Positions 1 through 5,602 of a DNA stretch of 5,602 nucleotides are shown here, piece after piece. Source of the DNA: Spirochaetota bacterium (GTDB taxonomy: Bacteria > Spirochaetota > GWE2-31-10 > MWDO01); assembly GCA_017998755.1 (NCBI GenBank), contig JAGOCL010000192.1, positions 1-5,602 on the forward strand, given 5' to 3'. Both the position numbers and the translations under genes were made by a program. The first letter of the stretch is position 1, and each line of letters starts with the position of its first letter. A model generated the notes under the pieces. That model worked only from the letters and a program-made list of their open reading frames with translations, was not told the origin of the DNA and searched no databases.

Positions 1-962
1 CTAATATATCAGACGATTTGTTAAAATCCGGTAGACTTGGCGTCGCTACCGCTTCTACAATCGGCAGTCCGCAAGCTTATGAAGAGTTTTTTTACGAGAT
101 ATTTAGATCAAATTCGATCGAACAAATAACGTCGATGACGTTCTTAAAAATTATGAATCATACTACCGCGGCAAACATAGCGGTAAATTTTGGTATAACG
201 GGCAGAGTTTTTTCCCCTTCAAGCGCTTGCACATCAAGCTCCCAATCGATAGGTATGTCTTACGAGACTATTAAATTTGGCATACAAGACGTTATGCTCG
301 CGGGCGGCGCCGAAGAAGTTCATCATACCACCGCCGCTACTTTTGATATATTAAACGTTGCGAGTAAAGCGCATAACGATTCGCCGCATAATACCCCCGC
401 CCCGTTTGATAAAAACCGAGACGGTATAGTAGTCGGAGAAGGGGGCGGAATAGTCGTTTTGGAAGAGCTGGAACACGCTAAAAAAAGAGGAGCTAAGATA
501 TACGGCGAAATAGTAGGTTTCTCATCGCTTAGCGACGGAAGCCACATGTCTACCCCCGCTAGAGAAGGAATGGTAAGTACGATGAAAGAAGCTTTGAAAA
601 ATGCCGGCTTGTCTCCAAAGGACGTTGATTATATAAACGCTCACGCTACCGCGACTGATACAGGAGACGTCGCTGAATCTGAGGCGACCAAAGAGATATT
701 TGGCGATACGACGCCCGTTAGCGCGACAAAAAGTTTTACAGGTCATACGTTAGGAGCCTGCGGAGTTCACGAATTTATATATTCTCTATTTATGTTGGAA
801 GATAATTTGATATATCCGACTATAAATTTAAAAGAGGTCGACCCAAGGTGCGAAGGGATAAAAATAATAAAAGAAGTAACAAAAAAAGATTTAAATCATA
901 TACTTACTAATAATTTTGCTTTCGGAGGGATAAATACTTCTATTGTGATGAAAAAATATTAA
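1..962 (+). CDS. Beta-ketoacyl-[acyl-carrier-protein] synthase, FabB-like (5' partial)
   Basis: Condensing enzyme that joins an acyl thioester to malonyl-ACP with loss of CO2 in fatty-acid or polyketide-type synthesis; cytosolic. The reading frame is open to the window edge (first full codon at 3), so the TTG at 18 is not the start; against FabB (about 406 aa) roughly 85-90 N-terminal residues are missing. Numbering from codon 18, the catalytic set is complete: nucleophile Cys71 in SSACTSSSQ (codon 228-230), His209 in NAHATATDTGD (642-644), Lys238 and His243 in ATKSFTGHTLGACG, and the closing NNFAFGGIN loop near 298-306. The AGGAEE segment, the DKNRDGIVVGEGGG segment and 'VVLEELEHAKKRGAKIYGEIVGF' region follow E. 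coli FabB closely. Odd points: HATAT replaces the usual HGTST, and GACG replaces GAAG. It is followed 67 nt downstream by an acyl carrier protein gene, its likely partner. An accessory-pathway synthase is as likely as housekeeping FabB, so no symbol is given. Confidence 0.93.
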   Translation, partial: NISDDLLKSGRLGVATASTIGSPQAYEEFFYEIFRSNSIEQITSMTFLKIMNHTTAANIAVNFGITGRVFSPSSACTSSSQSIGMSYETIKFGIQDVMLAGGAEEVHHTTAATFDILNVASKAHNDSPHNTPAPFDKNRDGIVVGEGGGIVVLEELEHAKKRGAKIYGEIVGFSSLSDGSHMSTPAREGMVSTMKEALKNAGLSPKDVDYINAHATATDTGDVAESEATKEIFGDTTPVSATKSFTGHTLGACGVHEFIYSLFMLEDNLIYPTINLKEVDPRCEGIKIIKEVTKKDLNHILTNNFAFGGINTSIVMKKY

Positions 963-969
963 ATAAGTA

Positions 970-998
970 TTGAAATTTTTATTTTTTTTTTATATTAT
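970..998 (+). promoter_or_regulatory. Predicted sigma70-type promoter for the acyl carrier protein gene
   Basis: A -35 box TTGAAA (970-975) and a -10 box TATTAT (993-998), each one mismatch from consensus, are separated by exactly 17 nt. Initiation would fall near 1005, giving a leader of about 24 nt before the carrier-protein start. Carrier proteins are usually needed in large amounts, which fits a private promoter inside the operon; no terminator hairpin precedes it, so read-through from the synthase gene is also likely. The spacer contains ten consecutive T (982-991). The region is AT-rich, so box matches come cheaply; the correct spacing is the stronger argument. Confidence 0.5.
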
Positions 999-1028
999 GT
1001 TGCTATTAATCTAATTTATGGAGGAGAT

Positions 1029-1289
1029 ATGGGCGTTGCAGAGATTAAGGATTTGGTTAACTCCATCCTGATTGAAGAATTTGAAAAAGATTCCAGCGAA
1101 ATTAATGATAATGCAAATCTTTTTGAAGATCTCGAGTTGGATTCTTTAGACGGAATCGATTTGATTGTTGCCTTAGAGAAAGCTGTGAAAACGGCTACCG
1201 GGAAAGATTTGAAAATAGAAGAAGAAAAGGCAAAAAATTTAAAAACTGTTGGCGATATTTATAAAGTCATAACCGATTTAGTTAAATAA
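1029..1289 (+). CDS. Acyl carrier protein (phosphopantetheine-binding)
   Basis: Small acidic helical carrier of 86 aa, the usual size. It holds acyl intermediates as thioesters on a 4'-phosphopantetheine arm attached by a holo-ACP synthase. The attachment site is Ser39 in LELDSLDGIDLIVALE (codon 1143-1145), the classic DSL motif at the start of helix II, preceded by a helix I of about 15 residues and an acidic loop with NLFEDL. The start is set by a strong GGAGG at 1020-1024, four bases upstream. The C-terminal half (lysine-rich KDLKIEEEKAKNLKTVGDIYKVI) differs from the E. coli AcpP helix III region and resembles carrier proteins of accessory clusters; this is recalled resemblance, not a search. 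It follows the beta-ketoacyl synthase and is closed by a hairpin terminator 12 nt after the stop, so the pair probably works together. Function as a carrier is close to certain; which pathway is not. Confidence 0.95.
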   Translation: MGVAEIKDLVNSILIEEFEKDSSEINDNANLFEDLELDSLDGIDLIVALEKAVKTATGKDLKIEEEKAKNLKTVGDIYKVITDLVK

Positions 1290-1301
1290 TCTTATAGAAC
1301 T

Positions 1302-1338
1302 AAAAAAAAAGGGGCGGAATTATTCCGTCCCTTTTTTT
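1302..1338 (+). terminator. Rho-independent terminator after the carrier-protein gene, probably bidirectional
   Basis: A GC-rich stem pairs 1311-1319 (GGGGCGGAA) with 1323-1331 (TTCCGTCCC) over a 3-nt loop. It is flanked by nine A (1302-1310) and seven T (1332-1338), which extend the stem and supply the U tract. The only non-Watson-Crick pair, G1314 with T1328, is a G-U wobble in plus-strand RNA but a C-A mismatch in minus-strand RNA, so the plus direction is favoured. The converging gene ends at 1357, only 18 nt away, so it may serve that gene as well. Confidence 0.9.
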
Positions 1339-1356
1339 ATAATTTGCGCTTTTTGT

Positions 1357-2337
1357 TTATTTGTTATCTATGATATCCAGGTAAGTTAAAGTTTGGTTTA
1401 ACAACTGATATGCAATCTCTCCAAATGTGATAGGTCCGATAATTTGACCGGTTTTTTTCCCTTCGAGTTCCGAATATAAAAAGTTTAAGATACAATTACA
1501 GGAGAAAATAGGATGAATTCCACCTTTAGGAATATGATTTGTAAATTCTCCGACATAATCTTCAATCGGAGCCGCCAGCTTATAAGAGATATTCTTGAAT
1601 ACCGGAGCGTACAAATCCACAACTTTATCATCTTCTTTCATCTGCTGAAAACTTACGTTAACCATTGATCCAAAATAATCGGCAACAAGAGGGTATTTCA
1701 CGTCGACTTTTCGATCGTTAAGATAATCGTAAAAATTCGTCTTGACTCCGTTTACCAAACATTCTTTAACAGAAAAGCCGTCTTGTTCAAATTTGATTTC
1801 GTCTCCGTCCCCTTGTCTAAAAATATTTATAATACCAATATTTGCGATTTTATCATCCGGAAGTTTTGCATGAAGCGCTACGGCCATACTATCTGAAGCA
1901 TTATTTGATTTTCCGTTATATGACTTGGGGGATATTTTACCTAAATTTGATAAATTAACGCCTGAAATCCATCCTATAAGCGGTTTCATAAATATATCTT
2001 TAAAATTTGGCGAATTGTGAGCGAAATTAATGTGAACTTTACTATTTGCCGGAATAATTAATAAAGTAAATCCGTTATCGTAAGCGTCTGTCGCTATTTT
2101 GTCGATATTGTTCTCGTCGTAATTTTTTATATTGACTTCGGTTACGGAGCTTGTATAATTATTTACGAATATCCTATCTTCAGATATTACCCCGCCCTCT
2201 TTTGTCATAAAATATGGTATAGTCCCGCCGATCCAATTTCCTTTAGGTAATTGAGACAATAACTTTTCGTCTCCTGCAACAGAAATGACGTCGCCTTTTT
2301 CGATCAATTTTGAACATTCAGCTACAGATAACAACAT
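1357..2337 (-). CDS. FIST-domain-like protein of unknown function (possibly the DUF6976 family)
   Basis: A 326-aa soluble protein with no signal peptide or membrane segment, so probably cytosolic. The C-terminal FSCNCILNFLY (278-288) and GPITFGEIAYQLLNQTLTYL (301-320) match the layout of the end of FIST_C domains, where a conserved Cys region precedes G-x-x-x-(Y/F)-GEI ... NQT-(M/L)-T. The N-terminal GNWIGGTIPYFM (33-44), after AGDE (21-24), corresponds to the part of FIST_N where substrate proteins have a 'GxxxxG' strand. FIST domains are predicted sensors of small ligands, often fused to kinases or chemoreceptors; this copy has no output domain. I recall the GGTIPYFM type as an uncharacterised family (DUF6976, from memory). 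The start is fixed by AGGAG at 2344-2348, six nt upstream, which overlaps the stop of the preceding 74-aa gene; the two form one unit. The ligand and role are unknown. Confidence 0.7.
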   Translation of the reverse strand: MLLSVAECSKLIEKGDVISVAGDEKLLSQLPKGNWIGGTIPYFMTKEGGVISEDRIFVNNYTSSVTEVNIKNYDENNIDKIATDAYDNGFTLLIIPANSKVHINFAHNSPNFKDIFMKPLIGWISGVNLSNLGKISPKSYNGKSNNASDSMAVALHAKLPDDKIANIGIINIFRQGDGDEIKFEQDGFSVKECLVNGVKTNFYDYLNDRKVDVKYPLVADYFGSMVNVSFQQMKEDDKVVDLYAPVFKNISYKLAAPIEDYVGEFTNHIPKGGIHPIFSCNCILNFLYSELEGKKTGQIIGPITFGEIAYQLLNQTLTYLDIIDNK

Positions 2338-2343
2338 ACGAGT

Positions 2344-2349
2344 CTCCTA
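2344..2349 (-). promoter_or_regulatory. Ribosome binding site overlapping the upstream stop codon
   Basis: On the minus strand TAGGAG combines the TAG stop of the 74-aa gene (2347-2349) with the AGGAG Shine-Dalgarno element (2344-2348) of the FIST-like gene, whose ATG lies six nt further on. Ribosomes finishing the first gene end on the binding site of the second, an arrangement that favours coupled translation and roughly matched amounts of the two proteins. The coupling is inferred. Confidence 0.75.
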
Positions 2350-2571
2350 TTTAAATATTGTTTTGATATCTTCAGAAAATATATTTTCATATTTCACCAT
2401 AAATGAGTATAGTTCATCGATGCTAGAATTAATTCTTTCTTTTGAAATATTGCCGCTATTTTCTCTTTTTAATCTTGACAACATCAATCCAAGCGGTAAA
2501 GCTTTTAATTGATATTGAACAGATCCGGTTACTAAAAGTTTCCATTTTTCATTTTTTTTGTCAGTCAACAT
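2347..2571 (-). CDS. Small protein of unknown function upstream of the FIST-like gene (74 aa)
   Basis: Not recognised. The frame is open up to an ATG at 2709, which would give 120 aa, but that extension crosses a transcription terminator (2661-2691) and would encode a spurious Phe/Ile-rich stretch from AT-rich non-coding DNA. The ATG at 2569-2571 has a good AAGGGG site six nt upstream and is chosen. The resulting 74-aa protein starts MLTDKKNEKWKLL, is basic in its first half (a segment with LPLGLMLSRLKR at 30-41) and more acidic and probably helical in the second half (SIDELYSFMVKYENIFSEDI, 50-69). There is no signal peptide, convincing membrane helix or cysteine. Nine bases separate its stop from the start of the FIST-like gene, so it is most likely a functional partner of that protein (inference). 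An eight-A run in codons 4-7 (2552-2559) is a possible slippage site. Confidence 0.7.
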   Translation of the reverse strand: MLTDKKNEKWKLLVTGSVQYQLKALPLGLMLSRLKRENSGNISKERINSSIDELYSFMVKYENIFSEDIKTIFK

Positions 2572-2577
2572 ATATAG

Positions 2578-2583
2578 CCCCTT
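2578..2583 (-). promoter_or_regulatory. Ribosome binding site that sets the start of the 74-aa gene
   Basis: AAGGGG on the minus strand lies six nt before the ATG at 2569-2571. It is the only good Shine-Dalgarno match near any candidate start in this frame; the longer start at 2709 lacks one and lies upstream of a terminator. It therefore decides for the 74-aa form. Confidence 0.65.
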
Positions 2584-2660
2584 AAATAATAGTCTATAAA
2601 TAATATAAAATAAATATATAAAAAAAATGAAAATAAATAAAGAGAAAAAACAAATTTTAC
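2584..2660 (-). promoter_or_regulatory. AT-rich leader and probable promoter region of the small-protein/FIST-like unit
   Basis: This stretch lies between the terminator of the upstream gene and the first ribosome binding site of the two-gene unit, so it should hold that unit's promoter. It is almost pure A and T with several overlapping TATATT/TATTAT-like hexamers on the minus strand. No -35 box near consensus stands at the right distance from any of them, so I cannot place the promoter. The placement rests on context, not on a motif. Confidence 0.3.
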
Positions 2661-2691
2661 AAAAAAAGAGGCCGTCTTTTAAGACAGCCTC
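2661..2691 (-). terminator. Rho-independent terminator of the Maf-type gene
   Basis: Read on the minus strand, an 11-bp stem pairs GAGGCTGTCTT (2691-2681) with AAGACGGCCTC (2678-2668), with its tip opening into a tight AAAA-type loop, directly followed by seven T (2667-2661). The one irregular pair is a U-G wobble in minus-strand RNA but a C-A mismatch in plus-strand RNA, and the uninterrupted T run is on the minus side. Both points assign it to the minus-strand gene ending at 2761, about 70 nt upstream. It insulates the following two-gene unit. Confidence 0.9.
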
Positions 2692-2760
2692 GATTTTTTG
2701 AATGGTCAAATTCTTGGGAGGGTAATTTAATTTTCCATTCTACGATTTAAATTTCGGACA

Positions 2761-4572
2761 TTATTCCATTATCTTTAATAATTTGTTAAAATATTTTAAA
2801 TAGAAATCGATCAAATCTGTTAGCGCTTTATACAACAGTTTGGTTTTTATCCAAGCCGATCTTTTCTCGTCGTTATCGTATTGATAGTTTTCCATAATCA
2901 TTATCAGAATATCTTGAGCCGATGAAGAAATAATTCCGGATATTAGGCTTTTTTGCCGATCGTTTGAAATTTCTTTTTCAATTTTTTGAATGGTTATAAT
3001 ATCGGATTGATTAACGAATCCGTCGTCGGTTATTAATTTAATAATCTTATCATAGCTCTTTTTTAATTCAAGAGCGCATTTTATAAAAACGTAAGATTTA
3101 TTAATTATATCGCCGCCGTTGTTATAGTTATTCTTTTCTAATAAAGCTGATATTTTTTTTTGGAATGAGTCTTTTGAACTGTTAATAATTTTTATCTTTT
3201 CGATTGGGATTATGTTGGATCCTTCTATATATGCTCCGCCAAGATCTGGTAAAATAACTTTAGCCGAAGTTAACGATATTTCACGATCAAACCATTTTTT
3301 AAAAAGCGCCATTTTTTGATCCGAGTATACTTTACCATTTGTGGAAGATATTTTTATTAGAGGAACGTGAGTTAGATATTTATAAACCATTTTTTCAGCG
3401 GTATTAATGAAATTCGAAGTTGATAAAAAGCTTTGTTCAAAAAAAGCCCCTTTAAAATGAGTCTCTCTGTTTGGATATGAAAGATCAAGCCCGATAAGAA
3501 CAATTTCTTTTGACCCGATAATTCTAGCTACGTCGAAAGCCGTAGTCGCAACGGAGCCGCCGGCCGCCAAAGTTCCTCTATCTTCGCCCTCGTCGAAATA
3601 TTGGTTTAAAGGAAAAATTGAGTTGCCTATAAAAAAACGATTGGTTTCGGCAATGTTAAATATTTTATAGTATATAGATGAGTCTGTAACAATTATCTCG
3701 TTTGTAATATTTATACCTTCCAAAAATTTGTAGTTCCAATATTGAGGATCAACCGTAACGATGATATCGACTTTAATACCGTTTTTAATCAAGAATTTAT
3801 AAGAAGTATCGACTGCAATAATTATCATATTATTTTGATTATTAAATAAAAAATTAATAGAACGATTCAGATTTGGACCTCCGGCAATAATTGCGGAAGT
3901 TAATCCTGACGCAATATTATTGAGATCTTTAAGTTTTGAACTTTTTAAGAAATAAGGAGCGTTTCGTATTGAATTTCTTGTCCATAATGTTTGAAATCTT
4001 TTGAAAGTAGCCGAATTCATATCTTTTCTATCTAGTACAAAATTAATATAATTTTGAGTAGCCTTATAATAATCTGAATTGAGGTAATACGAAGGTCGAT
4101 GGTGATGATATCTTATATATTTTGTAGGTATGGTTTGCAGAAAAGATCCTATTACCTCCTTTTCCGCCTCGAGAAATATTTTTACATTTTCGCTTTGTAA
4201 AATTTCCGAATAATCAAAATATTTTAGACTAGTTAAAAACATTTTGATATCATTTTCAATGAGCATAATATATGGTTTAATCTTTAACGATGAAGATTTG
4301 ATCAATATATCGTAACATCTTCTAAGGACGTAACCAAGCCCCGAACCGTATAAAATTAATACGTCGATTGAGTTTTTATCTTCCATCAACATATCAACGA
4401 TTCTATCCGTTTCTTTTTCAACGTCGTATTTAGAATGCATATAATTATTGTTAATTTTTAGAGTAATTTGATTCTTAGCGTTATATTCTATATCATACAA
4501 ATGTTTCTCGTTACCAGCGTAAACGTCTTTCAATATTGGTAGCCGAATCAAATTATTTTCAAGAATTGTCAT
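2761..4572 (-). CDS. Maf-type motility-associated glycosyltransferase (DUF115 / MptE-like domain)
   Basis: A 603-aa cytosolic protein of the family that attaches sugars to flagellins; Campylobacter, Helicobacter and Aeromonas members act with nonulosonic acids, and treponemal flagellins are also glycosylated. Landmarks: HSKYDVEKETDR (46-57); YGSGLGYVLRRCYD (75-88), a nucleotide-binding-like loop; LIEND (104-108); YHHHRPSYYLNSDYY (155-169); then the central DUF115 domain with AIIAGGPNLNRSI (227-239), AVDTSYKFLIKNGIKVDIIVTVDP (253-276 region), AAGGSVATTAFDVAR (336-350) and GLDLSYPNRETHFKG (361-375). The last ~140 residues are a less conserved, helical tail. The start has GAGGA (4579-4583) six nt upstream. 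It is transcribed alone, diverging from a secreted-protein gene and ending at a clear terminator. No flagellar gene is visible nearby, so the acceptor is inferred from family only. An A9 run in codons 471-474 (3153-3161) could permit slippage. Family assignment is firm; donor sugar and acceptor are unknown. Confidence 0.87.
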   Translation of the reverse strand: MTILENNLIRLPILKDVYAGNEKHLYDIEYNAKNQITLKINNNYMHSKYDVEKETDRIVDMLMEDKNSIDVLILYGSGLGYVLRRCYDILIKSSSLKIKPYIMLIENDIKMFLTSLKYFDYSEILQSENVKIFLEAEKEVIGSFLQTIPTKYIRYHHHRPSYYLNSDYYKATQNYINFVLDRKDMNSATFKRFQTLWTRNSIRNAPYFLKSSKLKDLNNIASGLTSAIIAGGPNLNRSINFLFNNQNNMIIIAVDTSYKFLIKNGIKVDIIVTVDPQYWNYKFLEGINITNEIIVTDSSIYYKIFNIAETNRFFIGNSIFPLNQYFDEGEDRGTLAAGGSVATTAFDVARIIGSKEIVLIGLDLSYPNRETHFKGAFFEQSFLSTSNFINTAEKMVYKYLTHVPLIKISSTNGKVYSDQKMALFKKWFDREISLTSAKVILPDLGGAYIEGSNIIPIEKIKIINSSKDSFQKKISALLEKNNYNNGGDIINKSYVFIKCALELKKSYDKIIKLITDDGFVNQSDIITIQKIEKEISNDRQKSLISGIISSSAQDILIMIMENYQYDNDEKRSAWIKTKLLYKALTDLIDFYLKYFNKLLKIME

Positions 4573-4628
4573 GTTTTATCCTCATTTTTCATAGTTATCA
4601 GAGTAAAAAAATACGCTAAATTTTTATC

Positions 4629-4658
4629 TTTTAAAGGTTCAAAACCGAAAATTTAAAA
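4629..4658. repeat. Imperfect inverted repeat abutting the start of the secreted-protein gene
   Basis: TTTTAAA (4629-4635) is the exact reverse complement of TTTAAAA (4652-4658). Inside it GGTT (4636-4639) pairs with AACC (4643-4646) around a CAA loop, leaving GAAAA (4647-4651) as a one-sided bulge. It ends at the base before the ATG at 4659, in the 86-nt region between the two divergent genes, where promoters for both must lie. It could be an operator or an RNA hairpin affecting initiation; AT-rich background makes chance plausible. Confidence 0.4.
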
Positions 4659-5602
4659 ATGAATAGAATTATAATACTACTTTTTTTATTAATAATAAAT
4701 ATAAAATTTATTAACGCTCAGATAAATTTTACCCCTTTAGCTTTGGATATTCAAAATAATTTCTTATTTAATTCAATAGAATCGATCGGCGAGAGAAAAC
4801 CTATTAAAACTCTTTTTTACGGCAATTATAATAATGGAGAAACTTTGATAAATTCCTACAGTTTTTATCCTATGATTTATAATTATTCAAAAAATAATAA
4901 ATTTCTTTATATTCAAAATAAAATTGGTCTATATTATTACGATATAAAAGACAACAGCATAAAAACGGTAAATAATTTTCCATCTTTTGAGAAAAAAAGC
5001 GAATATCCTATATACAGACTTCCTATAGCGTCAATATCGCCGGATTATCGATATGTAGTTGCTAAAGTTGCAAATTCAAGTACAAAAGCCGATCTACATT
5101 TGATAGATAATCAAGAAAACATAGCTAAAGAAGTAATTAAGGATGTAGAAATTATGCCTGGATTTGAGGCCGCTAAATGGTCGTCGGACTCGGGATATTT
5201 TATATATCAAAAAAACGGATCGGTATATTATTTTTCCTTATCGGATTATAAAAAAAATAAATTATTAAACGAAAATTGGAGATGGATCGGAAAAACCCGT
5301 ATTAACAATTGTTATTGGACTAAGGACAACTATCTGATATGGATAGAAAATAACTTGATATATCGTTGCGATCCTAATCAGTTCTTCTCCAGATCAATTT
5401 ATCGAAATTATTTGAGACAAGGAGAAATAATAGGGAAAATACCATTCAAAATAGATACTAATGACGACAATTTTATTTATAACGACGAATCTAAAAATTT
5501 CGTTATATCAAAAGGCGGATCATCGATATTCTATTACTCTTTAACGGACGATATCAAACAAAACCCATATATACAATTAAACGATAATATGAGGTTTGAT
5601 AA
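4659..5602 (+). CDS. Secreted beta-propeller-like protein of unknown function (3' partial)
   Basis: The frame runs 314 codons from the ATG at 4659 to the window edge without a stop. The first 20 residues are a signal peptide: MNR, a hydrophobic core (IIILLFLLIIN) and an INA|QI cleavage site; with no Cys after it, export to the periplasm or beyond is expected, not lipidation. The rest is rich in Tyr, Asn and Ile and shows repeated propeller-type blades: KFLYIQNKIGLYYYDI (81-96), SISPDYRYVVAKVAN then DLHLID (125-150), AKWSSDSGYFIYQ then GSVYYFSL (172-194), CYWTKDNYLIWIENNLIY (218-235), FVISKGGSSIFYYSL (281-295). The SPD-x-RY and WS-x-DS turns are typical of WD40-like/TolB-type (PD40) blades. 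Propellers of this kind usually bind proteins or glycans; no catalytic motif is seen. There is no clear Shine-Dalgarno (nearest AAAGG is 21 nt away), yet the signal peptide supports this start and an in-frame TAA at 4632 bounds it. It diverges from the Maf-type gene. Confidence 0.78.
   Translation, partial: MNRIIILLFLLIINIKFINAQINFTPLALDIQNNFLFNSIESIGERKPIKTLFYGNYNNGETLINSYSFYPMIYNYSKNNKFLYIQNKIGLYYYDIKDNSIKTVNNFPSFEKKSEYPIYRLPIASISPDYRYVVAKVANSSTKADLHLIDNQENIAKEVIKDVEIMPGFEAAKWSSDSGYFIYQKNGSVYYFSLSDYKKNKLLNENWRWIGKTRINNCYWTKDNYLIWIENNLIYRCDPNQFFSRSIYRNYLRQGEIIGKIPFKIDTNDDNFIYNDESKNFVISKGGSSIFYYSLTDDIKQNPYIQLNDNMRFD

Noticed and set aside
18..20. TTG at 18 as the true start of the beta-ketoacyl synthase.
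   Set aside because: The frame is open upstream to the window edge and reads sensibly (NISDDLLKSGRLGV), and the family needs about 85-90 more N-terminal residues; the gene is cut by the window edge.
323..746. Two overlapping minus-strand frames of 74 codons each (323-547 and 522-746).
   Set aside because: They lie antisense inside the beta-ketoacyl synthase, whose frame holds all the catalytic residues; neither encodes a recognisable product.
2285..2512. A plus-strand frame of 75 codons.
   Set aside because: It is antisense to the end of the 74-aa gene and the start of the FIST-like gene, crosses their junction, and has no ribosome binding site or recognisable motif.
2572..2709. N-terminal extension of the 74-aa protein to a 120-aa protein starting at 2709, which would add a hydrophobic, membrane-like segment.
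   Set aside because: The extension is read through a clear hairpin terminator and AT-rich leader, has no ribosome binding site, and its Phe/Ile-rich stretch is what A/T runs give in that frame. The internal ATG at 2571 has a good AAGGGG site.
2693..2994. A 14-nt direct repeat (ATTTTTTGAATGGT) at 2693-2706 and 2981-2994.
   Set aside because: It is dominated by a T run in AT-rich DNA, has no further similarity on either side, and one copy is ordinary coding sequence; chance is the simplest explanation.
4573..4658. Sigma70-like promoter boxes for the two divergent genes.
   Set aside because: Promoters must be here, but the best candidates (for example TTATCA with TAAATT on the plus strand, spacer 16) match only four of six positions in each box, which is no better than expected in such AT-rich sequence.

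Overview
The window is AT-rich, gene-dense bacterial DNA with two converging and then two diverging groups of genes. The best single clue to the host is the 603-aa protein at 2761-4572 (minus strand). It belongs to the DUF115/Maf 'motility-associated factor' family, and its N-terminal 'HSKYD...E' stretch resembles the form I associate with spirochaetes. Low GC and a secreted propeller-like protein with poor similarity to named families also fit a low-GC member of Spirochaetota. This is an inference from recalled family resemblance; no marker gene here settles it.

Left part, plus strand (1-1338): the window opens inside a FabB-like beta-ketoacyl-ACP synthase whose first ~85-90 residues lie upstream. 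A 67-nt gap follows, with a good sigma70-type promoter whose spacer holds a T10 run, then a short acyl carrier protein gene. A strong hairpin terminator with A and T tracts on either side closes the unit. The synthase would extend an acyl chain carried on the phosphopantetheine arm of the carrier protein. The sequence variants (HATAT instead of HGTST in the synthase, a divergent carrier-protein C-terminus) suggest an accessory acyl or polyketide-type pathway more than the housekeeping pair, but the rest of the cluster is outside the window.

Middle part, minus strand (1357-2660): a compact two-gene unit. It is read from a 74-aa protein of unknown function (2347-2571) into a 326-aa protein (1357-2337) whose C-terminus matches the end of FIST ligand-sensing domains. 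The ribosome binding site of the second gene overlaps the stop codon of the first, so the two are probably translated together. The unit has its own AT-rich leader and terminators on both sides.

Right part: a terminator on the minus strand (2661-2691) ends the Maf-type glycosyltransferase gene (2761-4572). That gene shares a short divergent intergenic region with a plus-strand gene (4659 to the window end) for a secreted beta-propeller-like protein that runs off the edge. No RNA genes, CRISPR arrays, insertion sequences or attachment sites were recognised. The most unusual items are the small-protein/FIST-like pair and the homopolymer runs placed where slippage could alter expression (T10 in the carrier-protein promoter, A9 in the Maf gene).
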